DNA of 17,895 nucleotides from positions 3,540 through 21,434 of the forward strand of contig ML214173.1 in NCBI GenBank assembly GCA_004366195.1, given 5' to 3'. Position 1 is the first letter of the stretch, and each line of letters opens with the position of its first letter. The notes below the pieces were generated by a model. It was not told where the DNA came from. It searched no databases and saw only the letters and a program-made list of their open reading frames with translations. Shown piece after piece: positions 7,891 to 13,758 of the stretch. The position numbers and the translations under genes were made by a program. The DNA comes from Actinomycetota bacterium. Lineage in GTDB: Bacteria > Actinomycetota > UBA4738 > HRBIN12.

Positions 7891-7896
7891 ATTGTA
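7891..7896 (-). promoter_or_regulatory. -10 box of pcrA
   Basis: Minus-strand TACAAT differs from TATAAT at one base and ends 6 bases before the GTG start, with no ribosome-binding site between. It is the best -10 match in the window and predicts a leaderless pcrA mRNA. No convincing -35 is seen. Confidence 0.6.
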
Positions 7897-7937
7897 GGGC
7901 CGCGGCCCGACCGGTACCCCACACGCCCTCGACCTGC

Positions 7938-7943
7938 GAGACT
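7938..7943 (+). promoter_or_regulatory. probable -10 box of the sortase gene
   Basis: GAGACT ends 6 bases before GTG 7950. The block from here into the start codon, GAGACTGGACCCGTGG, nearly repeats GATACTGGGCCCGTGG in front of the downstream GNAT gene. The first base departs from TANNNT, so this is a weaker match. There is no Shine-Dalgarno sequence, consistent with a leaderless start. Confidence 0.35.
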
Positions 7944-7949
7944 GGACCC

Positions 7950-8630
7950 GTGGGCCAGCGCACGAGGGAACGGACGCGGGCCGAGGCCGGGCCCGACGCG
8001 GCGCGTCTCGCGCGCCGGCGTCGGTTCGGGCGGGCGCTCCAGGCGCTCGGCGCGCTCCTGCTGCTCGCCGGGCTGGCGATCGGCGGCTACCTCGCCTGGC
8101 TGCTCTGGGGCACCGGCCTGGAGACCCGCCGTGCCCAGGCCGAGCTCCGCGAGGGGTTCGTCGTCGGAGCCAGGCGCCCGGAGCAGGCCCCGCCGGCCGA
8201 GCGCGTGGTCAAGGTCCCCGGGCGAGCCGTCGCCATCCTCGTCATCCCCCGGATCGACCTCGACGTGGTGGTCGTGGAGGGCACCGACACCGAGGCGCTG
8301 AAGAAGGGCCCCGGCCACTACCCTCAGACCGCCTACCCCTGGGAGGACCACGGCCGGGTCGGCATCGCCGGCCACCGGACCACGTACGGCGCGCCCTTCT
8401 GGTCCCTCGACCGCCTGCGGCCCGGGGACCCCATCCTGCTGAAGACCGAGTACGGGATCTTCCGGTACGTCGTGACCCGCACCGCCATCACCCCTCCGAG
8501 CGGGATCCTGCCCTCGGGTCGGTTCGTCCTCGAGCAGACCGAGCGCCCCACGCTCGTGCTCACCACCTGCAACCCGCGCTTCTCGGCGTCGCAGCGCCTG
8601 ATCGTCTTCGCCGAACGGGTCACCCGCTGA
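7950..8630 (+). CDS. class E sortase
   Basis: Sortases are membrane-anchored transpeptidases that cut a C-terminal sorting signal (typically LAxTG for class E) and join the protein to the cell wall. The 226-residue product has a basic N-terminus, one membrane helix (about 29-53), then the sortase beta-barrel from about residue 93. The catalytic set is complete: H142 in AGHRTTYGAPF, C207 in LTTCNPR and R216 in SASQR. The GHRTTYGAPF..L block is typical of class E. It lies divergent from pcrA and 23 bases before a GNAT gene. I see no LPxTG/LAxTG substrate in the window, so it may be the housekeeping sortase of the cell. A sortase implies a thick, gram-positive-type wall. Confidence 0.92.
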   Translation: MGQRTRERTRAEAGPDAARLARRRRFGRALQALGALLLLAGLAIGGYLAWLLWGTGLETRRAQAELREGFVVGARRPEQAPPAERVVKVPGRAVAILVIPRIDLDVVVVEGTDTEALKKGPGHYPQTAYPWEDHGRVGIAGHRTTYGAPFWSLDRLRPGDPILLKTEYGIFRYVVTRTAITPPSGILPSGRFVLEQTERPTLVLTTCNPRFSASQRLIVFAERVTR

Positions 8631-8641
8631 GACCCCGACGC

Positions 8642-8647
8642 GATACT
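8642..8647 (+). promoter_or_regulatory. probable -10 box of the GNAT gene
   Basis: GATACT ends 6 bases before GTG 8654 and shares 14 of 16 bases with the block before the sortase start. The 23-base gap after the sortase stop contains no Shine-Dalgarno, so the gene may have its own leaderless transcript as well as read-through from the sortase. Confidence 0.4.
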
Positions 8648-8653
8648 GGGCCC

Positions 8654-9271
8654 GTGGAACCGTCCGCCCTGCCGTTGCCCGCGTCGCGGCTGCGCGAGGC
8701 CGCGGCCGTGCTCACCCGCGCGTTCATGGAGGACCCGCTCTACGTCCACCTCCTCCCCTCCCGCGAGGAGCGGGCCCGCCGGCTCCCGCTCCTATGGCGA
8801 GGCCTCGTCCGCTACAGCCTCCGCTACGGGGTGGCGTACGCCGCCCAGAGGTTGGCCGGCGTCGCCTGCTGGCTTCGGCCGGGGTGCGAGGACGTCACCG
8901 CCGGCCGCGTCCTGCGGACGGGGCTCGCCTTCCCCGGGGCGCTCCTGCGGCTCCCGGCCACCGCCCGTCGGGCCCTCCTCGAGATGGCGCGCGAGCTGGA
9001 CCGGCTGCGGCGCGAGATCCTCGGCGGTCCCGCCTGGTACCTCTGGGCCCTCGGCGTCGAGCCCCCGCTCCAGGGCCGGGGTATCGGCGGGGCCCTGCTG
9101 GCGCGAGGCCTGGCGCGGGCCGACCGGGACGGGCTCCCCTGCTACCTCGAGACGATGAACGAGCGGGATCTCGGCTTCTACGAGCGGTACGGCTTCGAGG
9201 TCGTGCACGCCGGCTCGCTCCCGCGCTCCGGGGTCCCCTTCTGGGCGCTCGTGCGCCCGCCGGGAGCGTGA
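8654..9271 (+). CDS. GNAT-family N-acetyltransferase
   Basis: The 205-residue protein has the GNAT core in its second half: motif A as LGVEPPLQGRGIGGALL (133-149), with Q140-G-R-G-I-G145 forming the acetyl-CoA pyrophosphate loop, and motif B as ETMNERDLGFYERYGFEVV (166-184). The N-terminal half (AFMEDPLYVHLLP, 23-35) resembles GNATs annotated as general acetyltransferases of small molecules. It transfers an acyl group from acyl-CoA to an amine; the substrate cannot be read from the sequence. The GTG start follows a -10-like box. Context (sortase before, cutA convergent after) gives no clue to the substrate. Confidence 0.88.
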   Translation: MEPSALPLPASRLREAAAVLTRAFMEDPLYVHLLPSREERARRLPLLWRGLVRYSLRYGVAYAAQRLAGVACWLRPGCEDVTAGRVLRTGLAFPGALLRLPATARRALLEMARELDRLRREILGGPAWYLWALGVEPPLQGRGIGGALLARGLARADRDGLPCYLETMNERDLGFYERYGFEVVHAGSLPRSGVPFWALVRPPGA

Positions 9272-9290
9272 GACCCGCGCCTCCCGGCGG
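9257..9290. terminator. strong bidirectional hairpin between GNAT and cutA
   Basis: CCGCCGGGAG (9257-9266) pairs perfectly with CTCCCGGCGG (9281-9290): a 10-bp G/C-rich stem with a 14-base loop. It straddles the GNAT stop codon and ends two bases before the cutA stop, so it can terminate both convergent transcripts. There is no U-tract on either side, as is frequent in actinobacterial terminators. Confidence 0.6.
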
Positions 9291-9292
9291 TG

Positions 9293-9616
9293 TCAGGCGG
9301 TCGCCTCGGCGACCCACCTGAGGTACGCGGGAAGCCCCTCGGTGATCGGCACCGCCACGATCTCCGGCAGCTCGTAGGGGTGCCGGCGTACGATCACGTC
9401 GCGGAGCGCCGGGAACCGCGCCTCCGTGGTCTTGGCCAGGAGCAGCCACTCGGTCGCGGCCTCGACCTCGCCCCGCCACCGGTAGACGCTCGCGATCGGG
9501 CCGAGCACCTGGACGCAGGCGGCGAGGCGCTCCTCGACGAGGGCGCTCGCGAGCTCGCGGGCCCGCTCCTCGGCGTCCACGGTGCAGGTCACGAGGAGCG
9601 CCGGGGTCCCGCTCAT
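9293..9616 (-). CDS. cutA: CutA1-like divalent-cation tolerance protein
   Basis: CutA1 proteins are small, very stable trimers linked to copper and divalent-cation tolerance; their molecular role is still unclear. The 107-residue product is normal length and shows the family core LAACVQVLGPIASVYRWRGE (31-50), the WLLLAKTT strand (57-64) and the C-terminal HPYELPEIVAVPI block (79-91). Start ATG 9616 overlaps the guaA stop (ATGA), so it is the last gene of the guaB3-guaA-cutA operon. The longer open frame to 10564 lies over guaA and is not coding. Why it sits with GMP synthesis is not obvious; it may be simple read-through co-expression. Confidence 0.92.
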   Translation of the reverse strand: MSGTPALLVTCTVDAEERARELASALVEERLAACVQVLGPIASVYRWRGEVEAATEWLLLAKTTEARFPALRDVIVRRHPYELPEIVAVPITEGLPAYLRWVAEATA

Positions 9617-11151
9617 TCCCACTCGATCGTGCCGGGGGGCTTGCTCGTCACGTCGTAGGCGACCCGGTTCACGCCGGGCACCTCGCGCACGATCCGGCTC
9701 GCGATCCGGTCGAGGACGTCGTAGGGCAACCTCGCCCAGTCGGCCGTCATCGCGTCCTCGCTCGTCACCGCCCGGAGGATCACGGGGTGCTGGTACGTCC
9801 GCCCGTCGCCCATCACGCCCACGCTCCGCACGTCGGCGAGGAGGTCGCAGAACGCCTGCCAGGTCTCGCGCTCCAGACCGGCCCTGCGGATCTCCTCGCG
9901 CACGATCGCGTCGGCCGCGCGCACGAGCGCGAGGTTCTCGGCCGTGACCTCGCCGACGATCCGCACGGCGAGGCCGGGGCCGGGGAACGGCTGGCGGTGC
10001 ACGATCTCCTCCGGCAGGCCGAGCGCGGCCCCGACGGCCCGGACCTCGTCCTTGAACAGGTCCCGGAGCGGCTCGACGAGCTCGAAGCGCATGTCGGGCG
10101 GCAGCCCGCCGACGTTGTGGTGGCTCTTGATCCTCGCCGCGGTGCGCGAGCCCGACTCGATCACGTCCGGGTACAGGGTCCCCTGGACGAGGAACCGCGC
10201 GTCGGCGTGCTCCCGGGCGACCTCCTCGAAGACGCGGATGAACTCGGCGCCGATCCGCCGGCGCTTCTCCTCCGGATCGGTCACGCCCGCCAGGCGGGCG
10301 AGGAACCGGTCGGCGGCCTTCACGTGCACGAGCGGCACCCGGAAGTGCCGCCCGAACGTCTCCTCCACCTGCTCCGGCTCGCCCTCGCGGAGCAGCCCGG
10401 TGTCCACGAACACGCAGGTGAGCCGGTCCCCCACCGCCTTGTGGACGAGGAGCGCCGCCACGGCCGAGTCCACCCCACCGGAGAGGGCGCAGAGGACCTT
10501 CTCCTCGCCGATCTGCGCCCGGATCGCGGCCACGCTCCGCTCGATCACGTTCGCGGGGGTCCACTCCGGCAGGAGCCCGCAGGCGTCGTAGAGGAAGCGC
10601 TTCATGATCGCCGTCCCCTTCGGCGTGTGCGCCACCTCCGGGTGGAACTGGACCGCGTACAGCCCGCGCTCAGGGTCCTCCATCGCCGCGATCGGCGTGA
10701 CATCGGTCCGGGCCGTGACGCGGAACCCTTGCGGCGCAACGGTGACCGCGTCACCGTGGCTCATCCACACCGGCTCCTCGGGCGCCAGGTCGCGCAGCAG
10801 GACCCCCGGCTCGAGCACCCGCAGCGTGGCCCCGCCGTACTCTCGCCGTCCCGTGGCCGTCACCTCGCCGCCGAGGGTCCGCGCCATGAGCTGGTGCCCG
10901 TAGCAGATCCCGAGCACCGGGACGCCGAGCTCGAACAGGCCGGGATCGACCTCCGGCGCCCCCTCCTCGTACACGCTCGCCGGGCCCCCGGAGAGCACGA
11001 TCCCCGCCGGGCGCCGCCGGGCGAGCTCGGCCGCGGGCAGGTCGTGGGGCACGATCTCGGAGTAGACGTGGCACTCGCGGATCCGCCGCGCGATGAGCTG
11101 CGCGTACTGCGCACCGAGATCGACGACGAGGACCGGCCTCGGCTCGGTCAC
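9613..11151 (-). CDS. guaA: GMP synthase (glutamine-hydrolysing)
   Basis: GuaA converts XMP, ATP and glutamine to GMP, the last step of guanine nucleotide synthesis. The 512-residue protein has a class I glutamine amidotransferase domain (about 6-190) with the triad C83 (GICYGHQ), H170 and E172 (QFHPEV). It is followed by the PP-loop ATP pyrophosphatase domain with SGGVDS (224-229) and the C-terminal dimerisation/XMP-binding domain ending YDVTSKPPGTIEWE. All catalytic parts are intact. The GTG start lies one base after the guaB3 stop and no strong Shine-Dalgarno is present, so translation probably depends on re-initiation after guaB3. It overlaps cutA by four bases. Confidence 0.97.
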   Translation of the reverse strand: MTEPRPVLVVDLGAQYAQLIARRIRECHVYSEIVPHDLPAAELARRRPAGIVLSGGPASVYEEGAPEVDPGLFELGVPVLGICYGHQLMARTLGGEVTATGRREYGGATLRVLEPGVLLRDLAPEEPVWMSHGDAVTVAPQGFRVTARTDVTPIAAMEDPERGLYAVQFHPEVAHTPKGTAIMKRFLYDACGLLPEWTPANVIERSVAAIRAQIGEEKVLCALSGGVDSAVAALLVHKAVGDRLTCVFVDTGLLREGEPEQVEETFGRHFRVPLVHVKAADRFLARLAGVTDPEEKRRRIGAEFIRVFEEVAREHADARFLVQGTLYPDVIESGSRTAARIKSHHNVGGLPPDMRFELVEPLRDLFKDEVRAVGAALGLPEEIVHRQPFPGPGLAVRIVGEVTAENLALVRAADAIVREEIRRAGLERETWQAFCDLLADVRSVGVMGDGRTYQHPVILRAVTSEDAMTADWARLPYDVLDRIASRIVREVPGVNRVAYDVTSKPPGTIEWE

Positions 11152-11152
11152 C

Positions 11153-12313
11153 TCACCGACCCATCCCCACGCGCTGCTGGCTCTGGTAGGTCTTCCCCTC
11201 GGTCTTGATCGACGGGGCGATGACGAGCTCGGCCTTCTGGAACTCCCGGATGGAGGCGTACCCCGTCGTCGCCATCGAGGTCGCGAGCGCCCCGAACAGG
11301 TTCAGCGTCCCGTCGTTCTCGTGGGCCGGCCCGACCAGGATCTCCTCCAGGCTCGCCACCTGCTCCGTCCGCACCCGCGCGCCGCGCGGGAGCGTCGGGT
11401 GGAACGTCGCCATGCCCCAGTGGTACCCGCGCCCGGGCGCCTCGTAGGCGCGCGTGAGGGGCGAGCCGATCATCACGGCGTCGGCGCCGCAGGCGATGGC
11501 CTTGGCGATGTCCCCGCCGGTGCGCATCCCACCGTCGGCGATCACGTGGCAGTAGCGGCCGGTCTCGCGCAGGTGCTCCATGCGGGCCGCCGCCGCGTCG
11601 GCGATGGCCGTCGCCTGCGGCACCCCGATCCCGAGCACGCCCCGGGTGGTGCAGGCGTTCCCCGGCCCCACCCCGACCAGAACGCCGATGGCGCCGGTCC
11701 GCATGAGGTGCAGGGCGGTGGTGTACGAGGCACAGCCGCCGACGATGACCGGGATGTCGAAGGAGCGGATGAACTCCTTCAGGTTCAGCGGCTCCGTCCG
11801 GGTGCTGACGTGCTCGGCCGAGACCACCGTCCCCTGGATCACGAGGATGTCCAACCCCGCCTCCAGCACGAGCGGCGCGTAGCGCGCCACGCGCTGGGGC
11901 GTGAGCGAGGCGCAGGAGACCACCCCGCCGGCACGGATCTCCTCGATCCGCCGCCCGATCAGCTCTTCCTTGACCGGCTCCTGGTAGAGCTCCTGCATCC
12001 GGCGCGTGGCCTTCTCGTCGGGGAGCGAGGCGATCTCCTCGTAGACCGGCGTCGGGTCCTCGTACCGGGTCCACAGCCCCTCCAGGTTCAGGCACGCCAG
12101 GCCCCCGAGCTTCCCGATCTGGATCGCCGTGGCCGGGCTCACCACGGCGTCCATGGCGCTCGCCATCATCGGCAGCCGGAAGGTCCAGGCGTCGATCTCC
12201 CAGGAGATGTCCACGTCGTCGGGGTCCCGCGTCCGTCGCGACGGCACGATCGCGACCTCGTCGAACCCGTACGCCCGCCGAGCTACCTTGCCCCTGCCGA
12301 TCTCGATCTCCAT
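11153..12313 (-). CDS. guaB3: GuaB3-type IMP dehydrogenase family protein
   Basis: The 386-residue protein is an IMP dehydrogenase/GMP reductase TIM barrel without the inserted CBS pair, matching the GuaB3 group found beside guaA in actinobacteria (Rv3410c in M. tuberculosis). The N-terminus MEIEIGRGKVARRAY, with IVPSRRTRDPDDVD (22-35), is characteristic. The catalytic loop GVGPGNACTTRG has Cys221, and DGGMRTGGDIAKAIACGADAVMIGSP forms the phosphate site. Having the cysteine suggests it may act on IMP or GMP, though the activity of actinobacterial GuaB3 has been uncertain. ATG 12313 is chosen because a G-rich ribosome site (GGGGGGA) lies 4 bases upstream and it matches the family; a GTG at 12388 would add 25 unlikely residues. 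Confidence 0.92.
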   Translation of the reverse strand: MEIEIGRGKVARRAYGFDEVAIVPSRRTRDPDDVDISWEIDAWTFRLPMMASAMDAVVSPATAIQIGKLGGLACLNLEGLWTRYEDPTPVYEEIASLPDEKATRRMQELYQEPVKEELIGRRIEEIRAGGVVSCASLTPQRVARYAPLVLEAGLDILVIQGTVVSAEHVSTRTEPLNLKEFIRSFDIPVIVGGCASYTTALHLMRTGAIGVLVGVGPGNACTTRGVLGIGVPQATAIADAAAARMEHLRETGRYCHVIADGGMRTGGDIAKAIACGADAVMIGSPLTRAYEAPGRGYHWGMATFHPTLPRGARVRTEQVASLEEILVGPAHENDGTLNLFGALATSMATTGYASIREFQKAELVIAPSIKTEGKTYQSQQRVGMGR

Positions 12314-12372
12314 GCGTCCCCCCGGATACGCAGCGACGCCCACCCCCGGGGCGGGCGTCGGACGACCTCCAT
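12283..12372 (-). CDS. possible leaderless upstream ORF overlapping the guaB3 start
   Basis: An ATG at 12372 lies exactly 6 bases after a TACCTT box, the spacing of the leaderless genes in this window. It opens a 29-codon frame, different from guaB3, that ends at TAG 12283-12285, inside codons 10-11 of guaB3. The predicted peptide is arginine-rich (MEVVRRPPRGWASLRIRG...). It could be a regulatory leader whose translation opens the hairpin at 12335-12359 or competes with guaB3 initiation. It could equally be a chance ATG. No homology evidence is available. Confidence 0.25.
   Translation of the reverse strand: MEVVRRPPRGWASLRIRGDAWRSRSAGAR
12335..12359 (-). promoter_or_regulatory. hairpin in the guaB3 5' leader
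   Basis: GACGCCC and GGGCGTC form a perfect 7-bp stem. In the minus-strand RNA it extends through one G-U pair and three more G-C pairs to a 3-base loop. It lies between the predicted transcription start (about 12372) and the guaB3 ribosome site (about 12318-12324). Position suggests mRNA stabilisation or attenuation. It does not match a riboswitch class I can recognise. Confidence 0.4.
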
Positions 12373-12378
12373 AGATGG

Positions 12379-12384
12379 AAGGTA
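12379..12384 (-). promoter_or_regulatory. -10 box of the guaB3-guaA-cutA operon
   Basis: Minus-strand TACCTT fits TANNNT, about 65 bases before the guaB3 ATG and 6 bases before the upstream ATG at 12372. There is no clear -35; that region carries the palindrome CGGACGTCCG (12396-12405) instead, which could suit a regulated promoter. Confidence 0.35.
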
Positions 12385-12395
12385 CCACGGGGGCG

Positions 12396-12405
12396 CGGAC
12401 GTCCG
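12396..12405. repeat. 10-bp palindrome CGGACGTCCG upstream of guaB3
   Basis: This perfect palindrome overlaps the expected -35 area of the guaB3 promoter, 12 bases upstream of its -10 box. Its place suggests an operator, but a single 10-bp palindrome in GC-rich DNA can be chance. The rest of 12314-12436 holds only this promoter and the leader described separately. Confidence 0.25.
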
Positions 12406-12436
12406 GGTCGGCCGCTACCCACGCTCAGCGCCGGGT

Positions 12437-13027
12437 TCAGGTGATGTACGTGCTCGAGCTCCCGATACCGGTGCAGAGGTACCCGTCGGTCCCCGCAGGG
12501 TCCAGGGTCCCGTTGCTGTTGTTGTCCGCCCAGACGCCGGTCACGCCCACGACGCTCACGCGGGTGTCCGGCGTCGCCCCGATCTTGGCCTTGAGCCCCA
12601 CGGTGACCTGTGCGGGCCGACCCACCTTGCCCTTGTCGTTGATCCTGACCGGCGTCCTGAAGCCCTTCCACGTCAGCCCGGTGATGTTCGCGAAGTCCAG
12701 ACCGTTCGCTTCGCAGATCCCTTGTGCGGCGCCAAGGATGTTGGCCAGATTCGGCTCTGCGGTCATGGGCATCGGGCCGCCGAAGGTGCCGTTCGCGCCC
12801 CACTTGGCCCGCCCGATCCCGAGCTGCGTCGGGTCGTCCACGCCGACGAGCACGAACTGGTAGGTGGTGGTCGGCGTGGTGGTGGCCGGGTAAAGGATGA
12901 AGTACGCCGGGGTCTTCACCCCCGGAGCGAGGGTCGGAGCCCCGACCCAGAAATCGTTCAGCACGAAGCAGGAGCTGAGCAGGAACGGCAGCGTCGCCGC
13001 TGCCAGCAGGATCGCGGACCTGCGCAT
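12437..13027 (-). CDS. putative lipoprotein of unknown family
   Basis: The 196-residue product begins MRRSAILLAAATLPFLLSSC, a lipoprotein signal with lipobox LSSC and lipidated Cys20, so it should be exported and anchored in the membrane. ATG 13027 is chosen for this signal and for the GGAGGAAGGGGGG ribosome site upstream. The mature part is rich in Thr, Gly and Val, with a Thr-Pro run (TTTPTTTYQ), two further cysteines (GICEANG and GYLCTG) that could form a disulfide, and a C-terminal WADNNSNGTLDPAG stretch whose D-x-N-x-N-G-x-x-D spacing resembles a calcium-binding loop. I do not recognise a family. It lies after cysC with a 104-base gap and probably has its own promoter. Confidence 0.8.
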   Translation of the reverse strand: MRRSAILLAAATLPFLLSSCFVLNDFWVGAPTLAPGVKTPAYFILYPATTTPTTTYQFVLVGVDDPTQLGIGRAKWGANGTFGGPMPMTAEPNLANILGAAQGICEANGLDFANITGLTWKGFRTPVRINDKGKVGRPAQVTVGLKAKIGATPDTRVSVVGVTGVWADNNSNGTLDPAGTDGYLCTGIGSSSTYIT

Positions 13028-13069
13028 CGGGGCACCCCCCTTCCTCCGAGCCAGCGCTCGGGCGGCGCG

Positions 13070-13075
13070 AGCGTA
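13070..13075 (-). promoter_or_regulatory. possible -10 box of the lipoprotein gene
   Basis: Minus-strand TACGCT fits TANNNT in the 104-base gap after cysC. It would give a leader of about 35 bases containing the strong purine-rich ribosome site of the lipoprotein. No -35 match is seen. Confidence 0.3.
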
Positions 13076-13117
13076 GCACGGACGTGGAATCGCCGCGAGT
13101 GGAGCCGGGTGGTTGCC

Positions 13118-13132
13118 GCCGGGCCCGCCGGC
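13118..13132 (-). terminator. weak hairpin after cysC
   Basis: GCCGG/CCGGC forms a 5-bp stem with a 5-base loop immediately at the cysC stop codon. It is short and lacks a U-tract. It may end the phosphodiesterase-cysC transcript before the lipoprotein gene, but support is weak. Confidence 0.25.
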
Positions 13133-13758
13133 TAGTGCTCCTTCACGACGTGGCCGGTCTCGGCCACCCGCAGGTCGGTCATGCCGGAGTGGAGGCGGTC
13201 CCCCCGGACCATGATCGTGTCGTCCTCGATGTACCCGAGCTCCTTCAGCTTCGTGAGGACCTTCTGCAGGGACTCCTCCGGCGATTCCACCATCGTGTCG
13301 CACACGACCTCAGGGTTCTCGGGCGGCTCGTAGGGGTCGTCCACCCCGGTGAAGTTCCGGATCTCGCCGGCGAGGGCCTTCTTGTAGAGGCCCTTCGGGT
13401 CGCGGTTGGCCGCGATCTCCTCCACCGTGGCGTGCATGTAGACCTCGACGAAGTCCCCGATCAGCCGCCGGTTCGCGTCGCGGGCCTCCCGGTACGGGCT
13501 GATCGGGCAACAGATGGTCGCCACGCCGTTGCGGGTCAGCAGGTGCGCCACGAAGCCGATCCGGAGGATGTTCGTGTCCCGGTCCTCCTTGGAGAAGCCG
13601 AGCCCCTTGCTCAGGTTCTGACGGACGACGTCGCCATCGAGGATCTCCGTCTTCATCCCCCGGGCCCGCAGCTCGTGGTAGAGCATCTCCGCGACGGTGG
13701 ACTTGCCCGAGCCCGAGAGGCCGGTGAACCAGACCGTGAAGCCCTTGTGCTCGCACAT
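13132..13758 (-). CDS. cysC: adenylylsulfate (APS) kinase
   Basis: CysC phosphorylates APS to PAPS, the donor for sulfotransferases and an intermediate of sulfate assimilation. The 208-residue product shows P-loop GLSGSGKST (13-21), the APS-binding DGDVVRQNLSKGLGFSKEDRD region (41-61) and the ISPYREARD lid with Ser87 (86-93). The family core ends near residue 175; about 30 extra residues (IEDDTIMVRGDRLHSGMTDLRV...) form an unusual polar tail. ATG 13758 overlaps the stop of the upstream phosphodiesterase (ATGA), and its GGAGGAG ribosome site lies in a small hairpin, so translation looks coupled. No ATP sulfurylase or PAPS reductase is nearby, which favours PAPS for sulfation over assimilation, though this is only inference from one window. 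Confidence 0.93.
   Translation of the reverse strand: MCEHKGFTVWFTGLSGSGKSTVAEMLYHELRARGMKTEILDGDVVRQNLSKGLGFSKEDRDTNILRIGFVAHLLTRNGVATICCPISPYREARDANRRLIGDFVEVYMHATVEEIAANRDPKGLYKKALAGEIRNFTGVDDPYEPPENPEVVCDTMVESPEESLQKVLTKLKELGYIEDDTIMVRGDRLHSGMTDLRVAETGHVVKEH

Noticed and set aside
4408..8301. A 1297-codon open frame on the plus strand
   Set aside because: It runs out of frame through the dimethylformamidase-like gene and antisense to pcrA. Its product is a low-complexity Arg/Gly/Pro/His-rich chain, as expected from high-GC DNA lacking stops.
12314..12388. Earlier GTG start for guaB3 at 12388
   Set aside because: It would overlap the predicted -10 box and add 25 residues absent from the family. 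The ATG at 12313 has a ribosome site and the typical N-terminus.
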